NCBI GenBank assembly: GCA_965213735.1
Contig: CBDCAB010000006.1
Coordinates: forward strand, 310,001 to 374,000
From: CALDTK01 sp965213735
GTDB lineage: Bacteria; Bacteroidota; Bacteroidia; Chitinophagales; Saprospiraceae
Length of the DNA: 64,000 nucleotides
Reading direction: 5' to 3'
In this document: positions 16,077 through 25,036 of the stretch, piece after piece
How the letters are laid out: the number at the start of each line of letters is the position of its first letter
Numbering within the stretch: position 1 is the first letter of the stretch
Position numbers and translations under genes: made by a program
The notes under the pieces: generated by a model
Told to the model about the DNA's origin: nothing
Database searches by the model: none
The model's input: only the letters and a program-made list of their open reading frames with translations

Positions 16077-17453
16077 ATGAAGTACCAGAGCCAAAATCCC
16101 CGTACCGAGGAAGTCTTTGCACGCTTCGAGGTGCATTCAATTGCCGAAGCAACTTCACTAGTCACAGCCTTACACGCACAATCCTCCACATGGTCTTTAG
16201 AGTCCGTAGCGAGGCGTGTGGAGTTTTGCCGAAAGGCGCAACAACTGCTGGACCAGAATGCCGAGCAGCTTGCACAGCTGGCAAGTCGTGAAATGGGTAA
16301 AAACCTGCTCGAATCGCGTGCCGAGGTGCAGAAATGTGCTGCCCTCTGCGCTTATGTAGCAAGTACCCTTCACACTGCCTTGCAGCCGCGGCGGGTCGAT
16401 CTTGCAGGTGCTCACGCTACGGTGCGCTACCTCCCCTTGGGTTGCATCCTCGGCATCATGCCCTGGAACTTTCCTTATTGGCAGGCTATCCGTTTTCTAA
16501 TTCCTGCACTTGCGGCTGGCAATATATGTGTACTCAAACATGCTCCTAATGTGCAGCAATGCGCAGAAGCTATTGTTGATTTACTTAACGAAGCTGCCGG
16601 GGAAAACTTGGTGTGCAACCTCCGCCTCAGCAACGCCGGCGTAGCCAATCTTATCTCTGCTTCGACCATACAAGCTGTCAGCCTCACTGGTAGCACACGT
16701 GCCGGTAAGGCAGTAGCCGAGGCAGCTGGCAAAGCCCTCAAGCCCAGCCTCCTCGAGCTGGGGGGCAGCGATGGCTACCTTATCCTTGAACATGCCGATT
16801 TAGATCTTGCTATTGAGGCCTGCACCACTGCCCGTGTAGCGAATAGCGGCCAAAGTTGCATCAGCCCTAAGCGGTTAATCATTCACCACAAGCATTACCA
16901 GTATGTGCTTGAGCAGATTATAGCTTTCGCCAAAACCCAAAATTTCGTCAGCAAAGACATTCAAGCTGATCGTGCAGGTCAACTCGCGCCTTTAGCACGT
17001 GCCGATCTGCGCGATGCCCTCCACCAGCAAATCACTTCGAGCCTTGCTGAGGGTGCTCGTCTCACGGTCGGCGGCACAGTGCCCAGCGGCAAAGGCTATT
17101 ATTATCCTGCGACTGTTCTCGCTGAGGTTGCACCCGGCATGCCTGCATTTGATGAAGAGCTGTTCGGTCCCGTATTTTGCCTCACCAGTGCGAAGGATGA
17201 AGAGGATGCTATTCGCCTTGCAAACCAAAGCTTGTATGGCTTAGGTGCTGCCGTTTTTTCTCGCGATGTGGTGCGTGCCGAGCAGCTGGCGGCGCAACGG
17301 CTCCAGGCTGGAAGCTGCTTCGTCAATGCTTTTGTGCGCTCCGATCCCAAGCTCCCTTTTGGCGGCATCAAGCAAAGCGGCTATGGACGGGAATTGAGTC
17401 TGGAGGGAGTTCGCGCCTTCACAAATGTCAAAACTGTTTATGTTGCTACCTAA
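16077..17453 (+). CDS. NAD(P)-dependent succinate-semialdehyde dehydrogenase family protein
   Basis: Oxidises an aldehyde, probably succinate semialdehyde, to the acid. The 458-residue protein shows the aldehyde dehydrogenase order: PLGCILGIMPWNFPYWQ near residue 125, the cofactor site VSLTGSTRAGKAVAEAAGK, the general base in LLELGGSDGYLI and the catalytic cysteine in NSGQSCISPKR (about residue 261), then EELFGPVFCL and PFGGIKQSGYGREL. Short length and MPWNFPYWQ favour the GabD/YneI-type subgroup; substrate is inferred. The ATG at 16077 is used instead of an earlier frame start because family members begin here. The gene is followed after 46 bases by the esterase, possibly one transcript. Confidence 0.9.
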   Translation: MKYQSQNPRTEEVFARFEVHSIAEATSLVTALHAQSSTWSLESVARRVEFCRKAQQLLDQNAEQLAQLASREMGKNLLESRAEVQKCAALCAYVASTLHTALQPRRVDLAGAHATVRYLPLGCILGIMPWNFPYWQAIRFLIPALAAGNICVLKHAPNVQQCAEAIVDLLNEAAGENLVCNLRLSNAGVANLISASTIQAVSLTGSTRAGKAVAEAAGKALKPSLLELGGSDGYLILEHADLDLAIEACTTARVANSGQSCISPKRLIIHHKHYQYVLEQIIAFAKTQNFVSKDIQADRAGQLAPLARADLRDALHQQITSSLAEGARLTVGGTVPSGKGYYYPATVLAEVAPGMPAFDEELFGPVFCLTSAKDEEDAIRLANQSLYGLGAAVFSRDVVRAEQLAAQRLQAGSCFVNAFVRSDPKLPFGGIKQSGYGRELSLEGVRAFTNVKTVYVAT

Positions 17454-17499
17454 AGTGGTAATCCCTTCGTTGCTAAAACCACGTATTTATCTGCACCTT

Positions 17500-19395
17500 A
17501 TGAAGCTACTCGTCATCGTGCTCGCTGTCTTTCTCTACGTGACGTGTACGGCCCAACCGAGTTTGCGCATCTCCTCCCTCTACACCAGCGGCTCGGTGTG
17601 GCAACGCGGTCAGCCAATCACAATTCATGGCCGCGCAGCTGTTGGCACCACCGTCACTTTGCTCAGCAACGACGTCTACGGCACACGCTCCACCACTACA
17701 GATGCGGCTGGTGTTTGGACATTACAGCTTCCGCCAAAACCTGCTGGCGGGCCTTATGCATTCACTTTTAGTGATGAAATTAACGAGCTACTTATTAGTG
17801 ACGTTTATCTCGGCGACGTATACCTGCTTTCTGGCCAGAGCAACATGGAATGGCGGCTCATCCAAAGTGTAGGAGGGGAGGCAGCTTCCGCTAAAACCAA
17901 TCCCTACATCCGCCACCTTAACCTTCCTCATCGAGCAGCAGAGCGTGCACAGAATCAACTTCCTTCGCTGCGGTGGGAAAGTGCAAAACCTGGTAAGTCA
18001 CAAGAATTCAGCGCCGTCGGCTACTACTTTGCGGAGGCGCTCCTCGAGCGTGATCCAACCGTGGCCATTGGTCTTATCAATGCGAGTTGGGGAGGTAGTC
18101 GTATAGAGGCCTGGCTGCCACGCAGTTCGAGCAATTTCCCCGCAGCAAAAGTTATAGATGCCGACGTTCAGCAGCGGTGGCAACAGCTGCGCGAAAGTTA
18201 TCCTGCGGCTTTTGCAGAGAGGCCTTCAGCATTGCAGCCGCACCAAGGTGGAGGACTTGCGACTCAAGTTGGTACACCCTGGGAATACGCAGGCTATCCC
18301 GAGCTAAACGGAAGGATTTGGTTTGACCGTAGCTTCAGTCTCTCAGCGGCACAAGCGCAACAGTCGGCCACCCTCGCGCTCGGGGCCATCGACGATAGTG
18401 ACCGGACCTACCTCAACGGTCGCCTCATCGGCGCCCGCGAGCAAGCCTACGATCAGATGCGTCGCTACGCTGTGCCAGCTGAGGTCCTCCGGCCAGGCAT
18501 CAACCAGCTCAGTGTTTGGATAGAGGATACTGGCGGTGGCGGAGGGATGATGTCCTCCCCTGATAGCATCTACTTGCAGGTGGGGGATGAGCGGCTTGCA
18601 CTTGGAGGCGGCGCTTGGACATCGCGCCCCGAGCAACTGGTAGTTGATACTAGTCAGACGCCGCATCATGTGCCTACTTTGTTGTACAACGGAATGCTTG
18701 CTCCGCTCCAAGGAATTGCGGCGAGTGCGGTGTTGTGGTACCAGGGAGAGAGCAACGCCAACAGCAAGGAGGAGGCGCTGCGCTACGGCGGCCAATTACG
18801 CACGCTGCGTGCAGCCTTTCGAGCACTCGCAGACGACGAAGACCTTCCTTTTCTCGTAGTTGAATTACCGGAGTGGCTTGCTCCCGTTGAAGCAGCTTAT
18901 CAGCCAGATGCACACTGGGCGTGGCTGCGGCAGGCACAGCGCAGCATCCTCGATGACGCGAGGTCGAGTACGGTCGTCACGCTCGGCTTAGGAGATGCCA
19001 GCGACATCCATCCTCGCAACAAGCGACCTGTAGGGCAGCGGCTAGCCAATGAAGCCCGGCGCATCCTTTTCAACGAGCAGCATCTTCCCACCTTTGCACG
19101 CGCGCTTCAGCTGGAGTTTGTGGGGCAGACGCCGGTGGTACGATTCAGTGGGGTAGGAGAGGGATTGCGAGCGCGCAGTGGTGTGCTCGCGGGATTTGCC
19201 GTCAAAGGTGCTGATGGCATCTGGTACGATGCCGACGCGGTAGTACAAACCGATGATCGAATACGCATCGTCCCTCCTGTGGGGGTGCAGCCGGTAGCGG
19301 TTTCCTACGCCTGGGCCAATAATCCAGCGGCGGCTAATTTGGTAAATGGCTATGAGCTCCCCGTCTCGAGCTTCATGTTGACTGTAGATGAATGA
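17500..19395 (+). CDS. Sialate O-acetylesterase (secreted SGNH hydrolase)
   Basis: A 631-residue exported esterase predicted to remove O-acetyl groups from sialic acids or other acetylated glycans. The signal peptide covers about residues 1-19 (MKLLVIVLAVFLYVTCTAQ). The catalytic serine is in LLSGQSNMEW (about residue 114), followed by WGGSRIEAW (oxyanion block), LWYQGESNA and the Asp-His pair in DASDIHPRNK (about 500). A beta-sandwich insertion (GRIWFDRSFSLS to QLSVWIED, about 265-345) lies between blocks, as in the Bacteroides enzymes. No sialidase or sus genes are nearby, so its glycan context is open. A hairpin and repeat array A follow. Confidence 0.9.
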   Translation: MKLLVIVLAVFLYVTCTAQPSLRISSLYTSGSVWQRGQPITIHGRAAVGTTVTLLSNDVYGTRSTTTDAAGVWTLQLPPKPAGGPYAFTFSDEINELLISDVYLGDVYLLSGQSNMEWRLIQSVGGEAASAKTNPYIRHLNLPHRAAERAQNQLPSLRWESAKPGKSQEFSAVGYYFAEALLERDPTVAIGLINASWGGSRIEAWLPRSSSNFPAAKVIDADVQQRWQQLRESYPAAFAERPSALQPHQGGGLATQVGTPWEYAGYPELNGRIWFDRSFSLSAAQAQQSATLALGAIDDSDRTYLNGRLIGAREQAYDQMRRYAVPAEVLRPGINQLSVWIEDTGGGGGMMSSPDSIYLQVGDERLALGGGAWTSRPEQLVVDTSQTPHHVPTLLYNGMLAPLQGIAASAVLWYQGESNANSKEEALRYGGQLRTLRAAFRALADDEDLPFLVVELPEWLAPVEAAYQPDAHWAWLRQAQRSILDDARSSTVVTLGLGDASDIHPRNKRPVGQRLANEARRILFNEQHLPTFARALQLEFVGQTPVVRFSGVGEGLRARSGVLAGFAVKGADGIWYDADAVVQTDDRIRIVPPVGVQPVAVSYAWANNPAAANLVNGYELPVSSFMLTVDE

Positions 19396-19446
19396 GTCTA
19401 TTCATTGGCTGCTGGAGTGAGGTGCACTCCTGAGGCAGGATATTCT

Positions 19447-19474
19447 TGAGGAGAAAGAGCTCCTGCTCTCCTCA
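19447..19474 (+). terminator. Hairpin after the esterase gene
   Basis: TGAGGAGA (19447-19454) pairs with TCTCCTCA (19467-19474), followed by an A/T stretch (AAAAAATTTT). It is a plausible terminator placed just before repeat array A. Confidence 0.55.
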
Positions 19475-19497
19475 GAGAAAAAATTTTGCTGGCCCCG

Positions 19498-19521
19498 CCT
19501 GACCACATCATTGTGGTCAGG
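19498..19521. repeat. 24-bp palindrome at the left edge of array A
   Basis: Left arm CCTGACCACATC, right arm ATTGTGGTCAGG, complementary except for one base. It is joined directly to the first (shortened) repeat unit. Related copies are at 10571 and 57049. Confidence 0.8.
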
Positions 19522-21203
19522 TCTCACTGCCTGAGTCCTCCGGGTCCCACAAAAGCATCAGCTACTCAAGGATAAAGGCTTTGCCCCTAGGCACTTCGAG
19601 ATGCTCACACACGGTAATTGCAGGCCCCTGACATGTGTATACGCCCCCTCAGCGCAAAGCCCCATAAAATGGGTCTCACCCCTTGAGTCCTCCGGGTCCC
19701 ACAAAAGAATCAGCTGTCTCACACAATTATTCTGCCCGTAGGCAAACCAGAGACTTTAACTGAATGAATTACCAGGCCCCGGAGATGCGAAAAATCCCTT
19801 CCCTAGGCACTTCAAGATGCATACATACGGTAATTGCAGGCCCCAGAGAAGAGAAACGCCCCCCTCAGCGAAAAGCCCCATAAAATGGGTCTCACGCCTT
19901 GAGTCCTCCGGGTCCCACAAAAGCATCAGCTGTCTCAGGCAATTATTCTGCCCGTAGGCAAACCAGAGACTTTAACTGAATGAATTACCAGGCCCCGGAG
20001 ATGCGAAAAATCCTTTCCCTAGGCACTTCAAAATCCCATACACGGTAATTGCAGGCCCCAGAGAAGAGAAACGCCCCCCTCAGCGAAAAGCCCCATAAAA
20101 TGGGTCTCACGCCTTGAGTCCTCCGGGTCCCACAAAAGCATCAGCTGTCTCAGGCAATTATTCTGCCCGTAGGCAAACCAGAGACTTTAACTGAATGAAT
20201 TACCAGGCCCCGGAGAGGGAAAAATCCTATCCTAGGCACTTCAAAATCCCACACACGGTAATTGCAGGCTCCAGAGAAGAGAAACGCCCTCCTCAGCGCA
20301 AAGCCCCATCAAATGGGTCTCACCCCTTGAGTCCTCCGGGTCCCACAAAAGGATCAGCTGTCTTACACAATTATTTTGCCCGTAGGCAAACCAGAGACTT
20401 TATCTGAATGAATTACCAGGCCCCGGAGAGGGAAGAATCCTTATCCCAGGCACTTCAAAATCCCACACACGGTAATTGCAGGCCCCTGACATGGGTATAC
20501 GCCCCCCTCAGCGCAAAGCCCCATAAAATGGGTCTCACCCCTTGAGTCCTCCGGGTCCCACAAAAGCATCAGCTGTCTCACACAATTATTCTGCCCGTAG
20601 GCAAACCAGAGACTTTAACTGAATGAATTACCAGGCCCCGGAGATGCGAAAATTCTTTCCTCAAGGCCCTTCAAAATCCCACACACGGTAATTGCAGGCC
20701 CCGGACATGTGTATACGCTCCCTCAGCGCAAAGCCCCATAAAATGGGTCTCACCCCCTGAGTCCTCCGGGTCCCACAAAAGCATCAGCTGTCTCAGGCAA
20801 TTATTCTGCCCGTAGGCAAACCAGAGACTTTAACTGAATGAATTTCCAGGCCCCGGAGATGGGAAAAATCCTTTCCCTAGGCACTTCAAAATCCCACACA
20901 CGGTAATCGCAGGCCCCTGAAAAGGGTGTACGCTCCCTCAGCGCAAAGCCCCATAAAATGGGTCTCACCCCTTGAGTCCTCCGGGTCCCACAAAAGCATC
21001 AGCTGTCTCACACAGTTATTCTGCCCTTAGGCAAACCAGAGACTTTAACTGAATCAATTACCAGGCCCCGGAGAAGGGAAAAAATCCTTATCCTAGGCCC
21101 TTCAAAATCCCACACACGGTAATTGCAGGCCCCGGAGAGGGAAGAAATCCTTCCCCTAGGCACTTCAAAAATCCCTTCACACATTTTTCGCAGGCCCCGG
21201 AGA
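19522..21203 (+). repeat. Repeat array A: eight copies of a ~215-bp structured repeat
   Basis: The core GAGTCCTCCGGGTCCC recurs at 19533, 19685, 19903, 20116, 20329, 20544, 20759 and 20974 (spacings 152, 218, 213, 213, 215, 215, 215; the first unit is shortened). Each unit holds a hairpin CCCAT-NNN-ATGGG whose loop varies (AAA, CAA) while the stem is kept, then GCCCGTAGGCAAACCAGAG, GAATTACCAGGCCCCGGAG and a second related module ending GGTAATTGCAGGCCCC. After the last full unit, the short module alone repeats at about 70-bp steps up to 21203. The array fills the gap between the convergent esterase and proC genes. Open frames in it are not conserved. Confidence 0.95.
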
Positions 21204-21207
21204 AAAG

Positions 21208-22014
21208 TCACCCCACCCGCCCCAATTCTACCGCCCGCTCAAAAGCAGCCTGCAGACCTTGCTCAATGACAGCTGATAATTCCCGTTGAGTGAAGCACTT
21301 CAATGCAGCCTCCGTGGTGCCACCCCGGCTCGCTACTCGCTCAATCCAGGTCTCACAATTCAAGTCATTGGCCTGATAGAGACTCACACCACCAGCAAAA
21401 GTCTGCAACACCAGCAATTCTGCCTCGCTCGCGCTAAAGCCTAAGCCGCGTGCGCGTTGCATCATCGCGTGCATGAAGTAAAAAACGTAAGCAGGTCCAG
21501 AGCCTGAAATGGCCGTTGCCGCATCGAGCATCTCCTCACGCTCCACGTAAATGTTTTTACCTGTCGTCGCCAGGAGGTTCTGCACCATCACCAATTCGAG
21601 TCGCGTCACCTCCGCGCTGCTGGTATACACCGTCATGCCTTCGCCTACCTGCGCGGGCAGGTTGGGCATGGCCCGCACCACCTTCGCTACACCGAGTTGC
21701 GACTGAATCCGCTCGATGGTGACGCCGGCCATAATGCTCACAAATACCTGTTGATCATTGACGTGCTGCTTCAGCTCAGCAAACAACACCTGCGTATCCT
21801 GCGGCTTCACCGCTAGCACAATTAGATCGCTGTGCGGCACCATGTCGGCAGCACTCGATCCGACGGTACCGATATTGCGCTTCGCGAGAAGTTCGGCCTT
21901 CTCACGACTCCGCTCCAGAATTCGCATACCCGCCAGCGTGGTGACATGAGAGCGGAGGAAGCTTTGGGCATAGGTCGCACCCATGTTGCCGCCACCAATA
22001 ATCAGGATGTTCAT
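21208..22014 (-). CDS. proC: Pyrroline-5-carboxylate reductase
   Basis: Last step of proline synthesis, NADPH-dependent reduction of pyrroline-5-carboxylate. The 268-residue protein has the Rossmann motif IIGGGNMGATYAQ (residues 5-17), AVKPQD near 68, VRAMPNLPAQVGEGMT near 113, and the family signature around 160-235 (ISGSGPAYVFYFMHAM in order, then SRGGTTEAALKCF). Length is usual. Its stop lies only a few bases from repeat array A. A one-mismatch promoter box (CATATTTG, 22026-22019 on the reverse strand) lies just before the start. Confidence 0.96.
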   Translation of the reverse strand: MNILIIGGGNMGATYAQSFLRSHVTTLAGMRILERSREKAELLAKRNIGTVGSSAADMVPHSDLIVLAVKPQDTQVLFAELKQHVNDQQVFVSIMAGVTIERIQSQLGVAKVVRAMPNLPAQVGEGMTVYTSSAEVTRLELVMVQNLLATTGKNIYVEREEMLDAATAISGSGPAYVFYFMHAMMQRARGLGFSASEAELLVLQTFAGGVSLYQANDLNCETWIERVASRGGTTEAALKCFTQRELSAVIEQGLQAAFERAVELGRVG

Positions 22015-22124
22015 GCAGCAAATATGCTTTGCCTAGACCCGGCTCGAAGGCTCATCTAATCGTGATGCGTGCTTATGACGGCGACCAGTACCGAGCGCGC
22101 CTCGATTATTGCGATATTTCGCCG

Positions 22125-23156
22125 ATGCTGAAAAAATGCCTGTGGATGCTCCTGCTGCTCGCTTTAGTAGCGTGTTCATCCGCCCCAGCCACCCCACCTG
22201 AATCCCCCATGTCAGATGCCGCACCTGCTTATGCCCTCGCCATCCACGGAGGTGCCGGCGTGATTGAGCGCGCTAACATGAGTGCAGCGTACGAAGCTGA
22301 AGTAAGAGATGTTTTGGCGAAAGCTGTAAGTATCGGAGAAGACCTGCTCAAAGCCAATGCCCCTGCCGAAGAAGTAGTCGTTGCAGTCATCTCCTACCTC
22401 GAGGACATGCCACAATTTAATGCTGGTAAAGGAGCTGTGTTTACCTACGAAGGCACCAACGAACTCGATGCCAGTCTCATGCGCGGACAAGACCTTGAAG
22501 CCGGGGCTGTCAGCGGCGTCAGCGGCGTAAAACACCCCATCCAACTCGCCCAACGCGTGCTGAATGAGTCGGTCCACGTGATGCTCAGCGGTAAAGGCGC
22601 CGAAGCATTTGCGCGCGAGCAAAAACTCGAGCTCGTTGACTCGAGCTACTTCCACACCGACGCACGCTACCAAAGCTGGAAACGTGCCCGGGCAAAATCT
22701 GACGCCAAGCCCGAACTCAGCGAAAATGGCAAGTTTGGAACCGTCGGCTGCGTAGCCCTCGACATGAGCGGCAACCTCGCAGCAGGCACATCAACAGGAG
22801 GCATGACGCTCAAACGCTACGGGAGAATTGGCGATAGCCCCGTGATCGGCGCCGGCACCTACGCCGACAACCGCAGCTGCGCCGTGAGTGCAACCGGCCA
22901 CGGCGAGTATTTCATCCGCTATGCTGTGGCTCACGACATCGCAGCACGCATGTTGCACGGCGGCAAGAGCCTCGACCAAGCAAGTCGTGAAGTCATCATG
23001 GACGAACTCAAACCAGTAGGCGGCGAAGGTGGTGTGATAGCCGTCGACCACCAGGGCAACATCGCTATGCCCTTTAACTCCGCAGGTATGTACAGAGGCT
23101 ACGCAACACCAGCCGGTAAAGGAGTAGCCATTTTTGGAGATGAGACTCTGGATTAG
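22125..23156 (+). CDS. Isoaspartyl peptidase / L-asparaginase type 2, lipoprotein form
   Basis: An Ntn-hydrolase that cleaves beta-aspartyl peptides or asparagine. The 343-residue precursor has a lipoprotein signal (LLLLALVACSS, Cys near residue 17), so it acts in the periplasm or at the surface. Family motifs are AIHGGAGVIERA, NAGKGAVFTYEGTNELDASL, the autoproteolytic nucleophile in KFGTVGCVALD (Thr about 206), then GTSTGGMTLKRYGRIGDSPV-type substrate loop and GAGTYADN. The start at 22125 gives the signal peptide; the frame is open further upstream. The next gene begins at a GTG sharing the last base of this stop codon, so they are probably cotranslated. Confidence 0.93.
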   Translation: MLKKCLWMLLLLALVACSSAPATPPESPMSDAAPAYALAIHGGAGVIERANMSAAYEAEVRDVLAKAVSIGEDLLKANAPAEEVVVAVISYLEDMPQFNAGKGAVFTYEGTNELDASLMRGQDLEAGAVSGVSGVKHPIQLAQRVLNESVHVMLSGKGAEAFAREQKLELVDSSYFHTDARYQSWKRARAKSDAKPELSENGKFGTVGCVALDMSGNLAAGTSTGGMTLKRYGRIGDSPVIGAGTYADNRSCAVSATGHGEYFIRYAVAHDIAARMLHGGKSLDQASREVIMDELKPVGGEGGVIAVDHQGNIAMPFNSAGMYRGYATPAGKGVAIFGDETLD

Positions 23157-23890
23157 TGGGAGAACGTGCACCAACAATTAGCATAATTGTGCCCTGTCTC
23201 AACGAGGCACAGCACATTGAGGCTTTGCTGCGCGTACTCGTGGTGGCGCAGCAGGGCTACTCAGGAGAAAGTGAAGTAATTATCGTCGACGGAGGCTCTA
23301 GCGACCAAACAGTGGACTTGGCTAAAGCCGCTGGCGTGACCACCGTCGTGGAGGCCGCAGCGGGAAGGGCGCAACAAATGAATGCTGGTGCTGCTGCAAG
23401 TAGTGGCGATGTGCTCTACTTTGTACACGCCGATACGCGGCCGCCACTCGATTGCCTGCTGCGCGTAGCAAGGGCCGTGGGTCGAGGAGCGAAGATTGGT
23501 GGATTTGCCTTTGAATTCGATAGCACCAAGCCCATCCTGCGCTTCAATTCCTGGCTCACCACATTTAATTTTATTGCGTTTCGGGGTGGCGACCAGACCA
23601 TCTTTGTGGAGCGGGGGCTGTTTTTTGAGCTCGAGGGTTTTAGCGAAAGCTGGTGCATCATGGAAGAGTACGACCTCCTCAAGCGAGCAGCTAAACGCAA
23701 GGTGCGCTACCATCTGCTCAAAGGCCGCACCTTGGTGAGCGACCGCAAGTATCACCACCGCAGTTGGACGCAGGTGCAAGTAGCCAATGTCAACGCCATG
23801 GCCATGTGGCGCCTCGGCTTTGCGCCCGAGAAAATTCGCGACCGCTACACGAAGCTGCTGCAGTCGAAGCGGTCAAGTCAGCTTTCGTGA
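23156..23890 (+). CDS. Family 2 glycosyltransferase (TIGR04283-like)
   Basis: A 244-residue GT-A fold enzyme without membrane helices. The nucleotide-sugar site reads ISIIVPCLNEAQHIEALL and EVIIVDGGSSDQTVDLA; the metal-binding motif is FVHADTRPP near residue 92, and the acceptor region contains RGGDQTIFVER and MEEYDLLKRA. This arrangement matches the TIGR04283 group, annotated as arsenosugar-type glycosyltransferases; its substrate here is unknown. It starts with GTG overlapping the preceding stop (TAGTG) and is followed immediately by a membrane protein gene. A 16/17 copy of the recurrent 17-mer is in its codons at 23636-23652. Confidence 0.85.
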   Translation: MGERAPTISIIVPCLNEAQHIEALLRVLVVAQQGYSGESEVIIVDGGSSDQTVDLAKAAGVTTVVEAAAGRAQQMNAGAAASSGDVLYFVHADTRPPLDCLLRVARAVGRGAKIGGFAFEFDSTKPILRFNSWLTTFNFIAFRGGDQTIFVERGLFFELEGFSESWCIMEEYDLLKRAAKRKVRYHLLKGRTLVSDRKYHHRSWTQVQVANVNAMAMWRLGFAPEKIRDRYTKLLQSKRSSQLS

Positions 23891-23892
23891 AA

Positions 23893-24543
23893 ATGCTAAC
23901 GGTGGCAACGCTCGCAGCCGAAGGTTATGTGGAGCAAGAACGATGGCACATCTCTGAAATTCTCAACTTTGTTTGGCGAGAAATAGACTCGGGATATTGG
24001 ATTGCCCGCCTCACAATTTACGGGCTCATCTTCTTGATCATTATCACGTTGGCCTACGCGCTCTACGCCATCGATCAAGGTGCACTTTGGTTTTTGGAAG
24101 TCACGCTGCCCTTTGTCGGCGGCTGCTTGGCGACGGTGCTGCTCATCGTTCCGCATGAGTTGATGCACGGATTGGGCTTTCGGCTGGTGGGTGCCAAAAC
24201 AATCGTGTACGGAGCCGATTTTACTAAGCTGATCTTTCATGCTTCGGCACCCAATCACGTACTGGGTAGGCGAGAAATGTGGTTCGTGGCCTTGCTGCCG
24301 CTGGTCATCATCACCACTGTACTTGCGCTGGTGCTGCTGATGGTGAGTGGCGTCTGGTGGTGGGTTGTGTGCGGGATGTTTTTGATGCACACGCAAGGCT
24401 GCATTGGTGATTTGGCGATCATCAATTTCTGGGAGCGCCAGGATCGACCGCAGGATTGGGTGACCTATGACGAGGCCGAAACGGGCGATTTTGTGCTGCT
24501 GCGCAAGGTCACCAACAACAAAGGCGCAACCTTACCGGAGTAA
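23893..24543 (+). CDS. DUF3267-family membrane metallopeptidase-like protein
   Basis: A 216-residue inner-membrane protein with about four to five hydrophobic helices (about 38-60, 62-85, 125-160). A HExxH zinc motif, PHELMHGLGF (His88-Glu89-His92), lies at the end of the second helix, with an acidic/amide segment (GDLAIINFW) far downstream that could supply a third ligand. This is the DUF3267 arrangement, related to site-2-like membrane proteases; no substrate is known. Start: ATG at 23893, two bases after the previous stop; an alternative GTG at 23887 would overlap it by four bases. Confidence 0.8.
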   Translation: MLTVATLAAEGYVEQERWHISEILNFVWREIDSGYWIARLTIYGLIFLIIITLAYALYAIDQGALWFLEVTLPFVGGCLATVLLIVPHELMHGLGFRLVGAKTIVYGADFTKLIFHASAPNHVLGRREMWFVALLPLVIITTVLALVLLMVSGVWWWVVCGMFLMHTQGCIGDLAIINFWERQDRPQDWVTYDEAETGDFVLLRKVTNNKGATLPE

Positions 24544-24561
24544 GACTGCGCCATGTATGTG

Positions 24562-24935
24562 TGGAGACGGCGGGAGTCGAACCCGCGTCCAGCTGAAGCA
24601 CCGAGAAGCTTTCTACATGTGTAGATCAACATTATGTTTTCGAGCGCGGGCGAGGTTGTCGATCAGACCTATACCCGTGCCTTAGACCCTTTGATTCACA
24701 AGCTGGACGGATCAGTCCCGGCTTGCTAACCTGATTGTTGGTGAAGGATGATGCGATTTGTATCAGGTGTCAACCACACGATCCTACGGCTAGGCTAGTC
24801 CTAGACTAGGCTGCCATTGCATAGCTGGTGTTGCCATGTAAAAAAGGTTCATAGCCAGTTGATAACGGAGGTGAGCTACATTCTCCGACATGCTTACTAA
24901 ACGATCGACTCCCCTGTCGATTCCGTTACGTCCCC
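24562..24935 (-). ncRNA. ssrA: Transfer-messenger RNA (tmRNA)
   Basis: Rescues stalled ribosomes with SmpB and tags the nascent chain for proteolysis. The 374-nt reverse-strand gene begins GGGGACGTAACGGAATCGAC (24935 down) and ends with the T-arm/acceptor part ending CGCCGTCTCC plus discriminator A (24562). GGGGACG pairs with CGTCTCC with one G-U wobble. The tag frame runs from GGC (24835-24833) to TAG (24808-24806) and encodes GNTSYAMAA, matching the usual xxxYAxAA ending. CCA is not encoded. It lies between convergent-side DUF3267 and divergent 25037 genes. Confidence 0.96.
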
Positions 24936-24988
24936 AGATGTGAAAGAGCTTGCTACCCAGTGGCAGCGCCCTAATAACTCACTTGTGG

Positions 24989-25017
24989 TTGAGAAAGTTC
25001 CCAGCCGTCTACTTTTG
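24989..25017 (+). promoter_or_regulatory. Promoter of the saccharopine-dehydrogenase-like gene
   Basis: TTG (24989-24991), an 18-base spacer and TACTTTTG (25010-25017), matching the Bacteroidota vegetative consensus, 20 bases before the ATG at 25037. Confidence 0.7.
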
Positions 25018-25036
25018 TCGGCTTCAACAGCAAATC

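Noticed and set aside
19498..21203. CRISPR or integron attC array
   Set aside because: Units are about 215 bp with no short-repeat/unique-spacer pattern, no cas genes, no integrase and no cassette genes.
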